Assembly: GCA_049889215.1 (NCBI GenBank)
Contig: JBMHDV010000010.1
Location: 1 to 64,000, forward strand
DNA: 64,000 bases
Direction of reading: 5' to 3'
Source of the DNA: UBA817 sp049889215
GTDB lineage: Bacteria > Margulisbacteria > Marinamargulisbacteria > UBA817
The first letter of the stretch is position 1. Each line of letters opens with the position of its first letter. Made by a program: the position numbers and the translations under genes. Under the pieces are notes generated by a model. It ran no database searches and had not been told where the DNA came from. It saw only the letters and a list, made by a program, of their open reading frames with translations. Positions 34,717 to 43,417 of the stretch are shown here, one piece after another.

Positions 34717-35640
34717 TTAATACATAAGGATCAAGAGGAGAGTATCTAACCAGTAGAAAAGAAATAGAATCGAACTGTATAACATGATGATCCCTGGTAA
34801 ATATAGCTTCCAATGATTAAGTTTATGTTTTAAATAGTATTTGATACTATACGGCATAAAAATCAGGGGAAGAATAAACATCGTCACAAAAAAATAATAA
34901 TAGAGATGATAATGGGGAAATATTTTTAGTAAAAATATTAATAATGTAATTGTAGCTAGAACATATATTACAAATATGTATATTGGTATCAGGTTCGATG
35001 GCCTACTTTTTTTAAATAAACCTTTAACATAAACGCTTAGTGGTAACATAGCTGGAAATAAAATTCCGTAAGTAAATATAAAAACATATTTATTTGGAAT
35101 ATCAAATCCCAAATCAATACCAATATTTTGAATGATGATATCGATGTTTTTTGTTAAATATATAAAGTAAACTGAATAAAATAGTAAAATAATTTCATAT
35201 ACGCCGAATTTAAGTTTTTTTCGCATTACAATCAGGGGAAGAATAAACATCGTCACAAAAAAATGATAAACGGGAAAATAATTGGGAAATATTTTTAGTA
35301 AAAATATTAATAATTTAAATGTAGCTAGAACATATATTACAAATATGTATATTGGTATCAGGTTCGATGGCCTATTTTTTTTTAATAAACCTTTAACATA
35401 AACGCTTAGTGGTAACATAGCTGGAAATAAAATTCCGAAAGTAAATATAAAAACATATTTATTTGGAATTTGCCTAGAATTAAATCCCAAATCAATAGCA
35501 ATATTTTGAATGATGATATCGACGTTTTTTGTTAAATATATAAAGTAAACTAAAAAAAATAGTGAAATAATTTCATATACGCCGAATTTAAGTTTTTTTC
35601 GCACTTTTACACAATAGTACAAATAGCTTAAAATAAACAA
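34717..35640 (-). CDS. Multi-pass membrane protein with an internal tandem duplication
   Basis: 307 aa, about nine hydrophobic helices. Residues roughly 15-138 and 140-260 are near-identical copies (KKLKFGVYEII, NKYVFIFTFGILFPAMLP, PSNLIPIYIFVIYVLAT), arising from a recent DNA duplication of about 370 bp; the second copy lacks the three codons SRQ. A C-terminal unit follows (YLPGIIMLYSSILFLFYWLD). No family recognised. Very AT-rich. It has no operon partner. Confidence 0.65.
   Translation of the reverse strand: MFILSYLYYCVKVRKKLKFGVYEIISLFFLVYFIYLTKNVDIIIQNIAIDLGFNSRQIPNKYVFIFTFGILFPAMLPLSVYVKGLLKKNRPSNLIPIYIFVIYVLATFKLLIFLLKIFPNYFPVYHFFVTMFILPLIVMRKKLKFGVYEIILLFYSVYFIYLTKNIDIIIQNIGIDLGFDIPNKYVFIFTYGILFPAMLPLSVYVKGLFKKSRPSNLIPIYIFVIYVLATITLLIFLLKIFPHYHLYYYFFVTMFILPLIFMPYSIKYYLKHKLNHWKLYLPGIIMLYSSILFLFYWLDTLLLILMY
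34861..35604. repeat. Tandem direct repeat of about 370 bp (two copies) within the membrane protein gene
   Basis: Copy 1 runs about 34861-35229 and copy 2 about 35230-35604, both starting AATCAGGGGAAGAATAAACA and ending GCCGAATTTAAGTTTTTTTC. They differ by scattered substitutions and a 9-bp in-frame indel near 35470, so the reading frame was kept. Confidence 0.92.
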
Positions 35641-35756
35641 TTATTAAATACTCTATGAACTGAAAAGAAATGTTATATTAATTTCGGTCAATTCACAGTT
35701 TATGTAGAAGGAATAGTTGAATTGATCTGAAATAGAAAATATTTGATTAAGCATTA

Positions 35757-35850
35757 AACTTGGCCACGACCGACTCTCCAACCAGGGTAACCCGGAAGTA
35801 CCATAGGCGCTGGAGAGCTCCAACGTTCCCCTCTTTTAGAGTGCTCCCTA
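35757..35850 (-). rRNA. 5S rRNA-like fragment (probable relic of the 3' half)
   Basis: On the minus strand the sequence AGCGCCTATGGTACTTCCGG, then a GGGTTACCC-type hairpin, then TTGGAGAGTCGGTCGTGGCC follows the order of the 5S rRNA 3' half: helix III end, loop E (ATGGTA against GAGAGT), helix IV and helix I strand. A 5' half able to pair with the 3' terminus is not visible upstream, so it is probably a truncated pseudogene rather than a working 5S gene. No 16S or 23S rRNA lies nearby. Confidence 0.5.
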
Positions 35851-35888
35851 AGAAGATAGTGATGCATTAATGGGAATAACAGTCATAT

Positions 35889-36110
35889 TTAACTGTTCAT
35901 TAAATCCGTCGTATCAATAATGTCGATGGTTTGCGGGTCGATGGGTTGATACTGTGTAAAAACCTCTTGCTCATCTTGTTCAGATTCATGCTCGTCGTGT
36001 TCTTCATGACCACCGTCCCCTTGATAAAAGTTTCCGGAGCCGCCACTTTGATTGAATAGGGTATTTTTTAAACCCAATGTGCCACTAAAAAAGTTACTTC
36101 GTTGTAGCAT
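35889..36110 (-). CDS. Small acidic hypothetical protein, 73 aa
   Basis: Starts at ATG 36110, preceded by GGTGATT (CAGGTGATTAAAATG). The protein has a Gly-rich linker (NQSGGSGNFYQGDGG), a run of Glu/His/Asp/Gln (HEEHDEHESEQDEQE) and the C-terminus QYQPIDPQTIDIIDTTDLM. No function recognised. A decayed copy of its C-terminus lies at 34347-34470, so the family is locally duplicated. Confidence 0.6.
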   Translation of the reverse strand: MLQRSNFFSGTLGLKNTLFNQSGGSGNFYQGDGGHEEHDEHESEQDEQEVFTQYQPIDPQTIDIIDTTDLMNS

Positions 36111-36209
36111 TTTAATCACCTGCCTTAGCAATCCATAACCTCTCATGATTGCTATTAATTATCGACAGGATTGAACTTGGAATTTCATTTTTTTACTTAT
36201 TTTAACTTG

Positions 36210-36881
36210 CTAATCACCCATGACGCCATCACGAATGGCGCTTGGTGCTCGTTTGGCTTGGCGACCAATACCTATGATGGCCAAGAGTTGTGTTGTTGTA
36301 TTGCAACTGTCAATTTCACCATACCCAAATATGTTATAGCGTAAGAACAACGGATTGGCTGAAAATGCCAATATGAGACAGTTTTTATCGGCGTATCGTT
36401 CAGCGGTTCGTTTATCAGCGACAAATGTGCCTCTAAAATCAGGTGCCCCTTTTTCGATGCTGTGAATCATATCGATGACTTTTGAAATGGGTTGACCACT
36501 ATAGAATGTTCGTTCTTTTTGAGGTGTGTTTGTTTTTGATGAAAGCCATGTGTTTATTGTCTGGATGGTTGATTGATTGGGGATCTGTACTGTTTCTACA
36601 GATAACAGAGATGTTGTTACTGGACCAATGGTGCCAGTGTCTTTTAATAACCCAGCTTGCAATTCATTTAGTTGCCGTTCAGTTGGTAATCGATTGTAGT
36701 TTCCGGCAAATGGAAACCGTTCCCTTGGGGCGATTAAAGAAAATTGGTCAAAAAAGATTTGGTGTTCGAGTTGGTTCCGCCTCGTAAATTCGATGCTTTT
36801 TTTTGTTGTATTTGTTGTTGATATTTTGCGAACAAGTGGATTTGTTTTATGGGTGCTTTTGTTTACTAATCTTAACAACAT
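36210..36881 (-). CDS. Hypothetical protein, possible ADP-ribosyltransferase-like fold
   Basis: About 223 aa if it starts at ATG 36881; the frame is open to a TTG at 36968 and no start has a clear SD. The segment ERTFYSGQPISKVIDMIHSI, then RGTFVADKRTAERYADKNC and LILAFSANPL, resembles the order of the ART fold (R-x-Y/F-x-G; a (S/T)-x-(S/T)-like strand and a helix with A-x-x-F/Y; then a strand), with an ending GYGEIDSCNTTTQLLAII in which the glutamate could be catalytic. The match is weak and the S-T-S is not canonical. Divergent from the membrane-anchored phosphorylase gene. Confidence 0.45.
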   Translation of the reverse strand: MLLRLVNKSTHKTNPLVRKISTTNTTKKSIEFTRRNQLEHQIFFDQFSLIAPRERFPFAGNYNRLPTERQLNELQAGLLKDTGTIGPVTTSLLSVETVQIPNQSTIQTINTWLSSKTNTPQKERTFYSGQPISKVIDMIHSIEKGAPDFRGTFVADKRTAERYADKNCLILAFSANPLFLRYNIFGYGEIDSCNTTTQLLAIIGIGRQAKRAPSAIRDGVMGD

Positions 36882-36975
36882 TGCATTATGATACCATGCA
36901 TTACAAGTGGGTAGAAGCCATTTAATTCTTTCTGTTTTCTTTTTTTTAGAGGTGGATATTTGGTACAATTTTTAG

Positions 36976-38124
36976 ATGTATCCATTAGTAATTTCAACAT
37001 TTAAACATTTTCCTAAAAGAATGTCTCAGCAGTCTCGTCACATGTTGACTCCATTAAGGCGAACTTCAGGAGGTCCAAATTTTAAAAAACAACCTCGATA
37101 CCCTTTTTCTTTAGCGGCCACTGCTGCATCGGTTACGCTTGGCGGTCTTGGTTATTTACAATACCAACAAAACCAACAGAAAAAAGAGTTAAGCGCACTC
37201 AAGGCAGAGCTGACGCGTTTAAATATTCGGTGTAAGACTGTTGATTTACACTCTCAAAATAACTTTGACAATAAGATGGCTGCTCAAAGTGCTGATTATA
37301 TACGTGGCACATGTGAGGATAATGGGATTTCTACATTAGATATGCCCAAGGTTGCGATTGTTTTGGGGAGTGCACAAGGTGCCGTTGCGGAGGAGTTGTT
37401 GGCAAAGTATTCGGATGATGTTGTTGAGATTGACTACAATGATGTGCCGGGCATGTCCAAAACCACGGTGTCTGGTCATAAAGGCCGGTTTTTATTGTTT
37501 AAAAATGGACTGCTTGTGGTTGACGGGCGCAAGCACTATTACGAAACCAGAAACAGTGCTGAAAGTGCGTTTTATGTTCGTATTCTTGCGAATCTTGGCA
37601 TTCAACAGTTAATACTTACCAATGCGTCAGGTTCGTTAGATAAAACGCACTGCCCCAAAGGTTCGGTTGGTTTAATTACGGACTTTGATACCAATATTCC
37701 AGACCCACGGTTGGGCACGGCAAAATTTGTGGCATTAACCAATATTGTTTCGGCGGATTTAAACTCAACATTAAAGCAACTGGCGGATGGTTTGAATATC
37801 ACCCTTAAAGAAGGGGCGTACTATGCCAATCAAGGCCCAAGTTACGAAACTCGGTCCAATATTGATGGCTTGCGTGCCAGAGACTTTAAGTATGTTGGCA
37901 TGAGTTCCGTGCCAGAGGCCATGGTCGCAGCTGAATACCCCATGCAAACAGCATGTTTAACATTGGCAACCAACGATTGCATTGGGTTGTCTGATGCCAC
38001 AGATTTACCACCCACGCATGGCGAAGTAAAGGAAGCCGGCCAACAGGATCGTTCTTTAATTCAATTGTTGTTGCTTATCGACAAAACTGTTCGCAATTCC
38101 AACGATCATCAACTGCATTCATGA
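36976..38124 (+). CDS. Membrane-anchored purine nucleoside phosphorylase
   Basis: 382 aa. Phosphorolysis of purine nucleosides is inferred from class-2 PNP motifs in residues 124-370: VLGSAQGAVAE, SGHKGRF, VDGRKHYYE, LTNASGSL, NQGPSYETRSNI (purine-site Glu) and VGMSSVPEAMVAAE, LATND. Unusually, residues 1-120 add a basic N-terminus, a transmembrane helix at about 44-60 (SLAATAASVTLGGLGYLQY) and a short coiled coil (QQKKELSALKAELTRL). Bacterial PNPs are normally soluble. Topology with a basic N-terminal flank would put the enzyme domain in the periplasm. Overlaps the SDR gene by four bases, so the two are probably coupled. Confidence 0.85.
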   Translation: MYPLVISTFKHFPKRMSQQSRHMLTPLRRTSGGPNFKKQPRYPFSLAATAASVTLGGLGYLQYQQNQQKKELSALKAELTRLNIRCKTVDLHSQNNFDNKMAAQSADYIRGTCEDNGISTLDMPKVAIVLGSAQGAVAEELLAKYSDDVVEIDYNDVPGMSKTTVSGHKGRFLLFKNGLLVVDGRKHYYETRNSAESAFYVRILANLGIQQLILTNASGSLDKTHCPKGSVGLITDFDTNIPDPRLGTAKFVALTNIVSADLNSTLKQLADGLNITLKEGAYYANQGPSYETRSNIDGLRARDFKYVGMSSVPEAMVAAEYPMQTACLTLATNDCIGLSDATDLPPTHGEVKEAGQQDRSLIQLLLLIDKTVRNSNDHQLHS

Positions 38125-38804
38125 CTCAACAAACGGCGTTAATTACTGGCGCCAATCGCGGCATTGGTTTTGAAATAGCTAACGCATTGTCTGCCAAAGG
38201 GGTTCATGTTCTTTTGGGTTGTCGAGATACCGATGCTGCAAATAAAGCCGCACAAACTTTACCGGGAGCGTCATCAGTGGTCCCCCTTGATTTAGCCGAT
38301 GCAGGCAATCTCCAATCGCAATTAACTGATATTTGTGAGGCTTGCCCGCCGGTGGATATACTAATCAATAATGCCGCTATTTTAATTGAGGGCTCTGCAT
38401 TATCAATATCTCAACAGGCGTTTAATGAGAGCATGCAAGTTAATATGATGAGTGTTTTTACAACAATGCAGGCATTGGTCCCAGGTATGGTGGCGCGTGG
38501 GTATGGTCGTGTTGTTAATTTATCGTCCGGGTGGGGGAGTATGTCCGATGGTTGCACGGGGCCAGCGGCATATTCTATTTCAAAGGCGGCGCTGAATGCG
38601 TTAACTTTATCGTTTTCTCAAGCGGTTCCATCGTCAGTAAAAATTAATGCGGCTTGCCCGGGATGGGTTCGAACACGCATGGGTGGAATGGCGGCACCGC
38701 GGTCTGCTGCAAAAGGTGCAGAAACACCGGTTTGGTTGGCAACACTGCCTGATGACGGTCCAACTGGTGGTTTTTTTCGTGACCAACAATTAATTTCCTG
38801 GTAA
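38121..38804 (+). CDS. Short-chain dehydrogenase/reductase
   Basis: 227 aa classical SDR: cofactor loop TGANRGIGFEIA (TGxxxGIG), LDLAD, the NNA motif in INNAAIL, catalytic Ser in NLSSGWG and the Tyr-x-x-x-Lys pair in YSISKAAL, then CPGWVRTRMGG. R after TGAN and CRD following the second strand favour NADPH. Substrate unknown. Its ATG overlaps the stop of the PNP gene by four bases, suggesting joint expression. Confidence 0.9.
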   Translation: MTQQTALITGANRGIGFEIANALSAKGVHVLLGCRDTDAANKAAQTLPGASSVVPLDLADAGNLQSQLTDICEACPPVDILINNAAILIEGSALSISQQAFNESMQVNMMSVFTTMQALVPGMVARGYGRVVNLSSGWGSMSDGCTGPAAYSISKAALNALTLSFSQAVPSSVKINAACPGWVRTRMGGMAAPRSAAKGAETPVWLATLPDDGPTGGFFRDQQLISW

Positions 38805-38968
38805 ACGTTTTTCTGTGAAACTTTTTTTTTTTTATTACGATAAGTAGTAGTTATTAAAGGCATTCACTTTCAAAAATGTATTTAATTTTTGTTTGTGTTA
38901 TATTAATAATGTTTTTTGAAAATTTAAAATTAACTATATTTTACTATTTAAGGTGTGAGGTGTAAATT

Positions 38969-40759
38969 ATGAAAAAAATAATCGCTACAGGAGTCGCTAC
39001 AGACGTCTTCTTAACTATATTTAATCCAAAAACTTATGGTTGGGATTTTTTAGACTTTTTTTCTTTTAAAGATATTAGTGCCTTTGTTCAGTCAAATAAA
39101 GGTGTGTATCAGCAATGGACTGAACTTTTAGAAGAAGGTGAAAATAAAAAAAATGTACAAAATGACTTTTATCACTTTTTTAACTCATTTGACAGGGTAG
39201 TCAAACCATTTACCTTGAATTTTCTTAATGATGAAAAATCTCAATTAACTGACATTATCACAAAACTGGAAAATTGTTCTTTGGCTACTTTGAGTAATTC
39301 ATTTGAAGAAATAGGTCGTATGCGATCACGAAATATTAGGATGCCGCATATGCTATTGTTTCATTCAAAAAATCGTTTTCCAATTTATAAAGATATTCGA
39401 TCAAAAATTATTAATATTTTAATTTCTTTGGATAAAAGAAAACCTAACTTAAACTTTAAAGAAAAATTCTATTCAAGTAAAAACACATTTAATAAAATCA
39501 GAACTTTTACAAAGAAGATAGATGCCATACAAGATGATCTTAAAAAGATTCATAGCGGTGAGCTTCGTAAAGAAAATTTATTAAAGCCCTCAAGAAAAGT
39601 TGTCGATCTGGTTAAATACGCAAAAGATATCTCTAAATTCATGCTAAAACCGAATGCATTATTAGATGGTTTATTTTTAGCAACTATTTATGCACCAGAT
39701 TTGCTTCTTAAATTAAATCAGGGGGATGCGTTAGATTATGTCTATGATGGAACTAATATTTACTTTTACAAAATTGATCATACTAATAAAAAGGCTGTTG
39801 CCCTAAAGTATAATTTTAAGTGCAATACCATTGACATAGGTGAAACATTTCCTGACTTTGCTACTGCTAATCTAGATGTTAATGAAAATGAGATTGGATT
39901 CAGAAGGAATTACTTTCTAGGACGTCGATTGTTTAAAGGTGCACTATTTCATTTTACGGGTTATAAAGAAATTGGTTTTTATAGGAAAGAAAACTTTATT
40001 CCTTCTTTTGGGCCAGATGGTAAGGAAAATGCTGATTCTAATGAGTTTGAAGATATCCCTGATACACCGAATATATTTAATGAAAGCTCAAGTGGGTTTG
40101 ATGACTTGCCAGAAGATCAACGGGCTCTACTTTTAACTAGTTTGCCAATGGATCAAGGTGTTATGAGCACTATTTTTAATGAGGAAGACGACTCATTTTA
40201 TCGAAATCACACTTATTCTTTATTGGATCAGGTCCATTCAAGATCAGGGGAAGCATCGAGCAAAAATTCGAATGATTCTGCTCCATCTCATTTTCGCAAA
40301 TCAGTTGAGAATGGTTTAAGTTCATCAGATGACCATTCATTTAAGCGACCGTTAAAGCGTTCAAGTAAAGGTAAGTATTTCGCTTCGGTTTCGGATCATT
40401 TATCGGGTCAGAGTTATTCAAAATCAGGGGAATCATCGAGCAAAAATTCGAATGATTCTGGGCCATCTCATTTTCGCACTTCAGTTGAGGGTGCTGCAAG
40501 ATCATCAATTGATAATTCATTTAATCGACCGTTTAAGCGTTCACGTAACGGTAATTCTTTCGCTACGTTTTCTGATGATTTGGGTCTGGGGTATTCAAGA
40601 TCAGGAGAAGCATCGAGCGTAATTTGTAATGCTCCTGGGCCATCTCATGCTGGCAGATCAGTTGAGAATGGTTTAAGTTCATCAGATGACCATTCATTTA
40701 AGCCACCGTTTAAGCGTAAGCGTTCACGAAAAGGTGAATCTTCCGCTACTGGTTCTTAA
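38969..40759 (+). CDS. Hypothetical protein with three C-terminal Ser-rich, NLS-like repeats
   Basis: 596 aa. The first 415 residues are AT-rich, Lys/Phe/Asn-rich and mostly helical, with no recognisable domain. From about residue 415 there are three repeats of about 60 aa: YSRSGEASSKNSND, then FR(K/T)SVE and SSSDDHSFKRPLKR-type ends. Each repeat ends in a basic cluster (KRPLKRSSKGK, NRPFKRSRNG, KPPFKRKRSRKG) that resembles a classical nuclear localisation signal. The preceding Ser/Thr-rich parts look unstructured. No signal peptide. The pattern suggests a secreted protein acting in a eukaryotic nucleus, but no export signal is visible. Confidence 0.7.
   Translation: MKKIIATGVATDVFLTIFNPKTYGWDFLDFFSFKDISAFVQSNKGVYQQWTELLEEGENKKNVQNDFYHFFNSFDRVVKPFTLNFLNDEKSQLTDIITKLENCSLATLSNSFEEIGRMRSRNIRMPHMLLFHSKNRFPIYKDIRSKIINILISLDKRKPNLNFKEKFYSSKNTFNKIRTFTKKIDAIQDDLKKIHSGELRKENLLKPSRKVVDLVKYAKDISKFMLKPNALLDGLFLATIYAPDLLLKLNQGDALDYVYDGTNIYFYKIDHTNKKAVALKYNFKCNTIDIGETFPDFATANLDVNENEIGFRRNYFLGRRLFKGALFHFTGYKEIGFYRKENFIPSFGPDGKENADSNEFEDIPDTPNIFNESSSGFDDLPEDQRALLLTSLPMDQGVMSTIFNEEDDSFYRNHTYSLLDQVHSRSGEASSKNSNDSAPSHFRKSVENGLSSSDDHSFKRPLKRSSKGKYFASVSDHLSGQSYSKSGESSSKNSNDSGPSHFRTSVEGAARSSIDNSFNRPFKRSRNGNSFATFSDDLGLGYSRSGEASSVICNAPGPSHAGRSVENGLSSSDDHSFKPPFKRKRSRKGESSATGS
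40224..40759 (+). repeat. Three in-frame direct repeats, about 180/177 bp
   Basis: The phrase AGATCAGGGGAAGCATCGAG and its variants begin at 40241, 40421 and 40598. Copies 1 and 2 are more alike at their start; copies 1 and 3 share GTTTAAGTTCATCAGATGAC. Period is a multiple of three, so copy number can change without a frameshift. Confidence 0.9.
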
Positions 40760-41120
40760 ACTTTGATTGAATTGAGTGGGGGGGGGCGTTTTATGGCGTT
40801 GATTAATTTTGGCGCCAATATTTATTTTTGTAAGCTCTTTCTTTATTTCGTTGTCTATACCACATTAAAAAAAATGTGCGTGGTCTGACTTTTAATCTTA
40901 AATTCTTCTTGTAGGAGCTTTAAAGATTTAGCTTTGTTAAAAAGAATGATTATTTAAATTAATTCCTTGGTAATCATTTGAATATTAAATGTTTTATTTT
41001 TTATTTTCGATAATTAATAGCTTCAATGTTAAACTAATCCTGTGAACTGATTATTTAACTAAAATTTATAAAGCTGAGTTGGTATGTTTCAGATTGCAAT
41101 GTATATAGGAGTGTTGAAGA
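40760..41120. other. AT-rich gene-free gap with a nine-G tract
   Basis: 361 bp without an ORF. It contains a run of nine G at 40778-40786, 19 bases after the upstream stop codon, an AT-rich middle, and the SD TAGGAG at 41106-41111 for the ankyrin gene. No RNA or terminator hairpin stands out. Confidence 0.5.
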
Positions 41121-43307
41121 GTGCATAAAGTTATATCAAATCCCGAGAAAAAAATAGCTGCAATAAAAATACAGCGTTGGTTTAGATCTGAATTTATTGG
41201 TGTTAGGGCGCCTCGGAATACGAATTTAGGTGCGATGAAATGGGTTGAAGAGCAATTGATTCAAAATGAATATGAGAACAATCCAAATAAGTTGTTGCGT
41301 GAATGGGTCTTAAATCCTTCGATAGCAGGATCGATATCCCATAAAGATGTCTTACACGCGTTAGTAATTTACAATGGCGCTGATGTGAATGAAAAAGATA
41401 ATAATGGCAATACAGTGTTACATATGGCCGCTTCACAGGGGCATACAGACATACTGGTGCACTTGCTTGAGATAGCTAAAAATCAACTCGGCCTCTTTGA
41501 TTTGGTTAAATTAGTAAATACTGGAAATGATAATGACCATACAGCGCTGTATTATGCGTGTAAAAACGAAAATATAGAAATGATGAGATTGTTACTTAAG
41601 AATGGTCTTGATGTTAAAAAGCGGTGTTCCACTTTCTTCGATTTGGCTGTGGAAAAGAAAAATACAGAAATGCTGGGTTTCTTGCTTGAGAACGGGGCGA
41701 ACATGAGTTGGTGTAGCAGCTGTCGCGATAATGTATTGCATTCGGCTGTTAAAAAAAGTGATGTGAACATGGTAAATCTATTGCTTGATACAGCCAAAAA
41801 TAAGTTATCAATGTATGAATTTGTAGATTTAGTAAATGCTAGAAATGACAGCGGAGGGTTTACCCCATTGCATTTGGCGGCTCAACATGGGTCTACTGAA
41901 ATAGTGACTTTATTACTTCAAATGGGGGCAAATAAGAATGCTCTAAATTATTATAAAAGAGATAGTCCGTTGCATTTGGCGGTTCAACATGGATCTACTG
42001 AAATAGTGACCTTATTGCTTGAGGCTAGGGCGGATAAAGATATAAAAAATGATAACGGAAATAGTCCGTTGCATTTGGCGGCTCAAAATGGGTTTACTCA
42101 AATAGTGACATTATTGCTTGAGGCTGGGGCGGATAACGATATAAAAAATAATGAGGATTATAATCCATTGCATCTCGCTGTTCTAAAAGAGCATAAAGAA
42201 ACAGTAAAGATACTACTTGAAACTGAAGTAGATAAGAATTATCTAGCTGATTACGGAAGGAATCCGTTATTTGACGCGGCTATGAATGGGTTTACTGAAA
42301 TAGTGACATTATTGCTTCAAGCTGGAGTAAATATGGATGTTCAAGATCAGGAGGGACGTACTGCGTTACATTACGCGACAATGGGTGGGGAATACGAAAT
42401 AATAAACCAAGTGATTCAAGCTGGAGTAAATATGGATGTTCAAGATGAGGAGGGATGTACTGCGCTGCACAATGTTTTTAGTAATTGTGGTTCCCAAATA
42501 GTACAACTATTCCTTCAAGCTGGAGCAGATGTGAATTTGAAATCTGAATATGGATTTACTGCGCTGCATTGTGCGATTGGACACGCATCTGCTGAAATAG
42601 TGACATTATTGATTCAAGCTGGAGCAGATGTGAGTTTGATAACTGATTCCGGACGTACTGCGTTACATTACGCGACAAAGGAGGGGGAATACAAAATAAT
42701 AGAACTTTTGCTTATAAACGCTAAAGATAAGTTGACTAATAAAAAGTATTTAGACTTTGTGAATACTAAAGAAAATGAAAATGGATGGACTGCGCTACAT
42801 TATGCGGCTGGTATTCGTAAATGCATAAAAGTTACGAAAATGTTATTTAATGCTGGTGCAAATGTGACTGCTACTGATAATAATGGACGGACTGCGTTAC
42901 ATTTAGCGATTGAAGAGCAATCCACTAAATCGTGGTGGAATGCTGATGATATTGATAATAGTGAGCAGGCTTTTAATCAATACTCTGAATTGCTGGTGTT
43001 ATTAAAGGAAACAACAAAGCAAACGACATTTCAAAAATGGAAACAAAAAATCGATGAAATTGATGAAGCTAACATAAACAAAAAAATAGAAAGTGCAGAA
43101 ATATTTAAGTGTGGTATTTTTTTTGATGCTTTAGACGACGGTGATTCTTGGGTCATTACACCTCAAGGGCATTTATATGGAAAGCAAGCAATTAATCAAC
43201 AAATTACGAATATGGGAAACGACCCAATGACTCGAGCGAAATTAACAGAAGAGATGTTAATTCCTGTTTCAAAGGACATGTTCATTGACTGGTATGAAAA
43301 ACTCTAA
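41121..43307 (+). CDS. Ankyrin-repeat protein with N-terminal IQ-like motif
   Basis: 728 aa from GTG 41121, nine bases after AGGAG. Residues 8-26 (EKKIAAIKIQRWFRSEF) match a calmodulin-binding IQ motif (IQ-x3-R-x4), rare in bacteria. Residues about 90-610 contain some 15 ankyrin repeats, the best being FTPLHLAAQHGSTEIVTLLL and RTALHYATKEGEYKIIELLL. Neighbouring repeats are close copies at DNA level (about 41860-42160 and 42290-42690), suggesting recent expansion. The last 110 residues are a separate helical domain (TTFQKWKQKIDEIDEANINK). The features point to interaction with eukaryotic proteins; likely a secreted effector, though no export signal was identified. Confidence 0.85.
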   Translation: MHKVISNPEKKIAAIKIQRWFRSEFIGVRAPRNTNLGAMKWVEEQLIQNEYENNPNKLLREWVLNPSIAGSISHKDVLHALVIYNGADVNEKDNNGNTVLHMAASQGHTDILVHLLEIAKNQLGLFDLVKLVNTGNDNDHTALYYACKNENIEMMRLLLKNGLDVKKRCSTFFDLAVEKKNTEMLGFLLENGANMSWCSSCRDNVLHSAVKKSDVNMVNLLLDTAKNKLSMYEFVDLVNARNDSGGFTPLHLAAQHGSTEIVTLLLQMGANKNALNYYKRDSPLHLAVQHGSTEIVTLLLEARADKDIKNDNGNSPLHLAAQNGFTQIVTLLLEAGADNDIKNNEDYNPLHLAVLKEHKETVKILLETEVDKNYLADYGRNPLFDAAMNGFTEIVTLLLQAGVNMDVQDQEGRTALHYATMGGEYEIINQVIQAGVNMDVQDEEGCTALHNVFSNCGSQIVQLFLQAGADVNLKSEYGFTALHCAIGHASAEIVTLLIQAGADVSLITDSGRTALHYATKEGEYKIIELLLINAKDKLTNKKYLDFVNTKENENGWTALHYAAGIRKCIKVTKMLFNAGANVTATDNNGRTALHLAIEEQSTKSWWNADDIDNSEQAFNQYSELLVLLKETTKQTTFQKWKQKIDEIDEANINKKIESAEIFKCGIFFDALDDGDSWVITPQGHLYGKQAINQQITNMGNDPMTRAKLTEEMLIPVSKDMFIDWYEKL

Positions 43308-43417
43308 TAATAAAAGCGCATCAATTTTAGGGAAAAGACATCGTTCTTAATTTGAACTCTTGGATTGATATTGTCGTGGCTTTTTAATGATTGATCTTAC
43401 TTAAATAAAGTATTTGT

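Noticed and set aside
35757..35880. Functional 5S rRNA gene
   Set aside because: The 5' strand of helix I and the conserved 5' half are not present, and no rRNA operon surrounds it.
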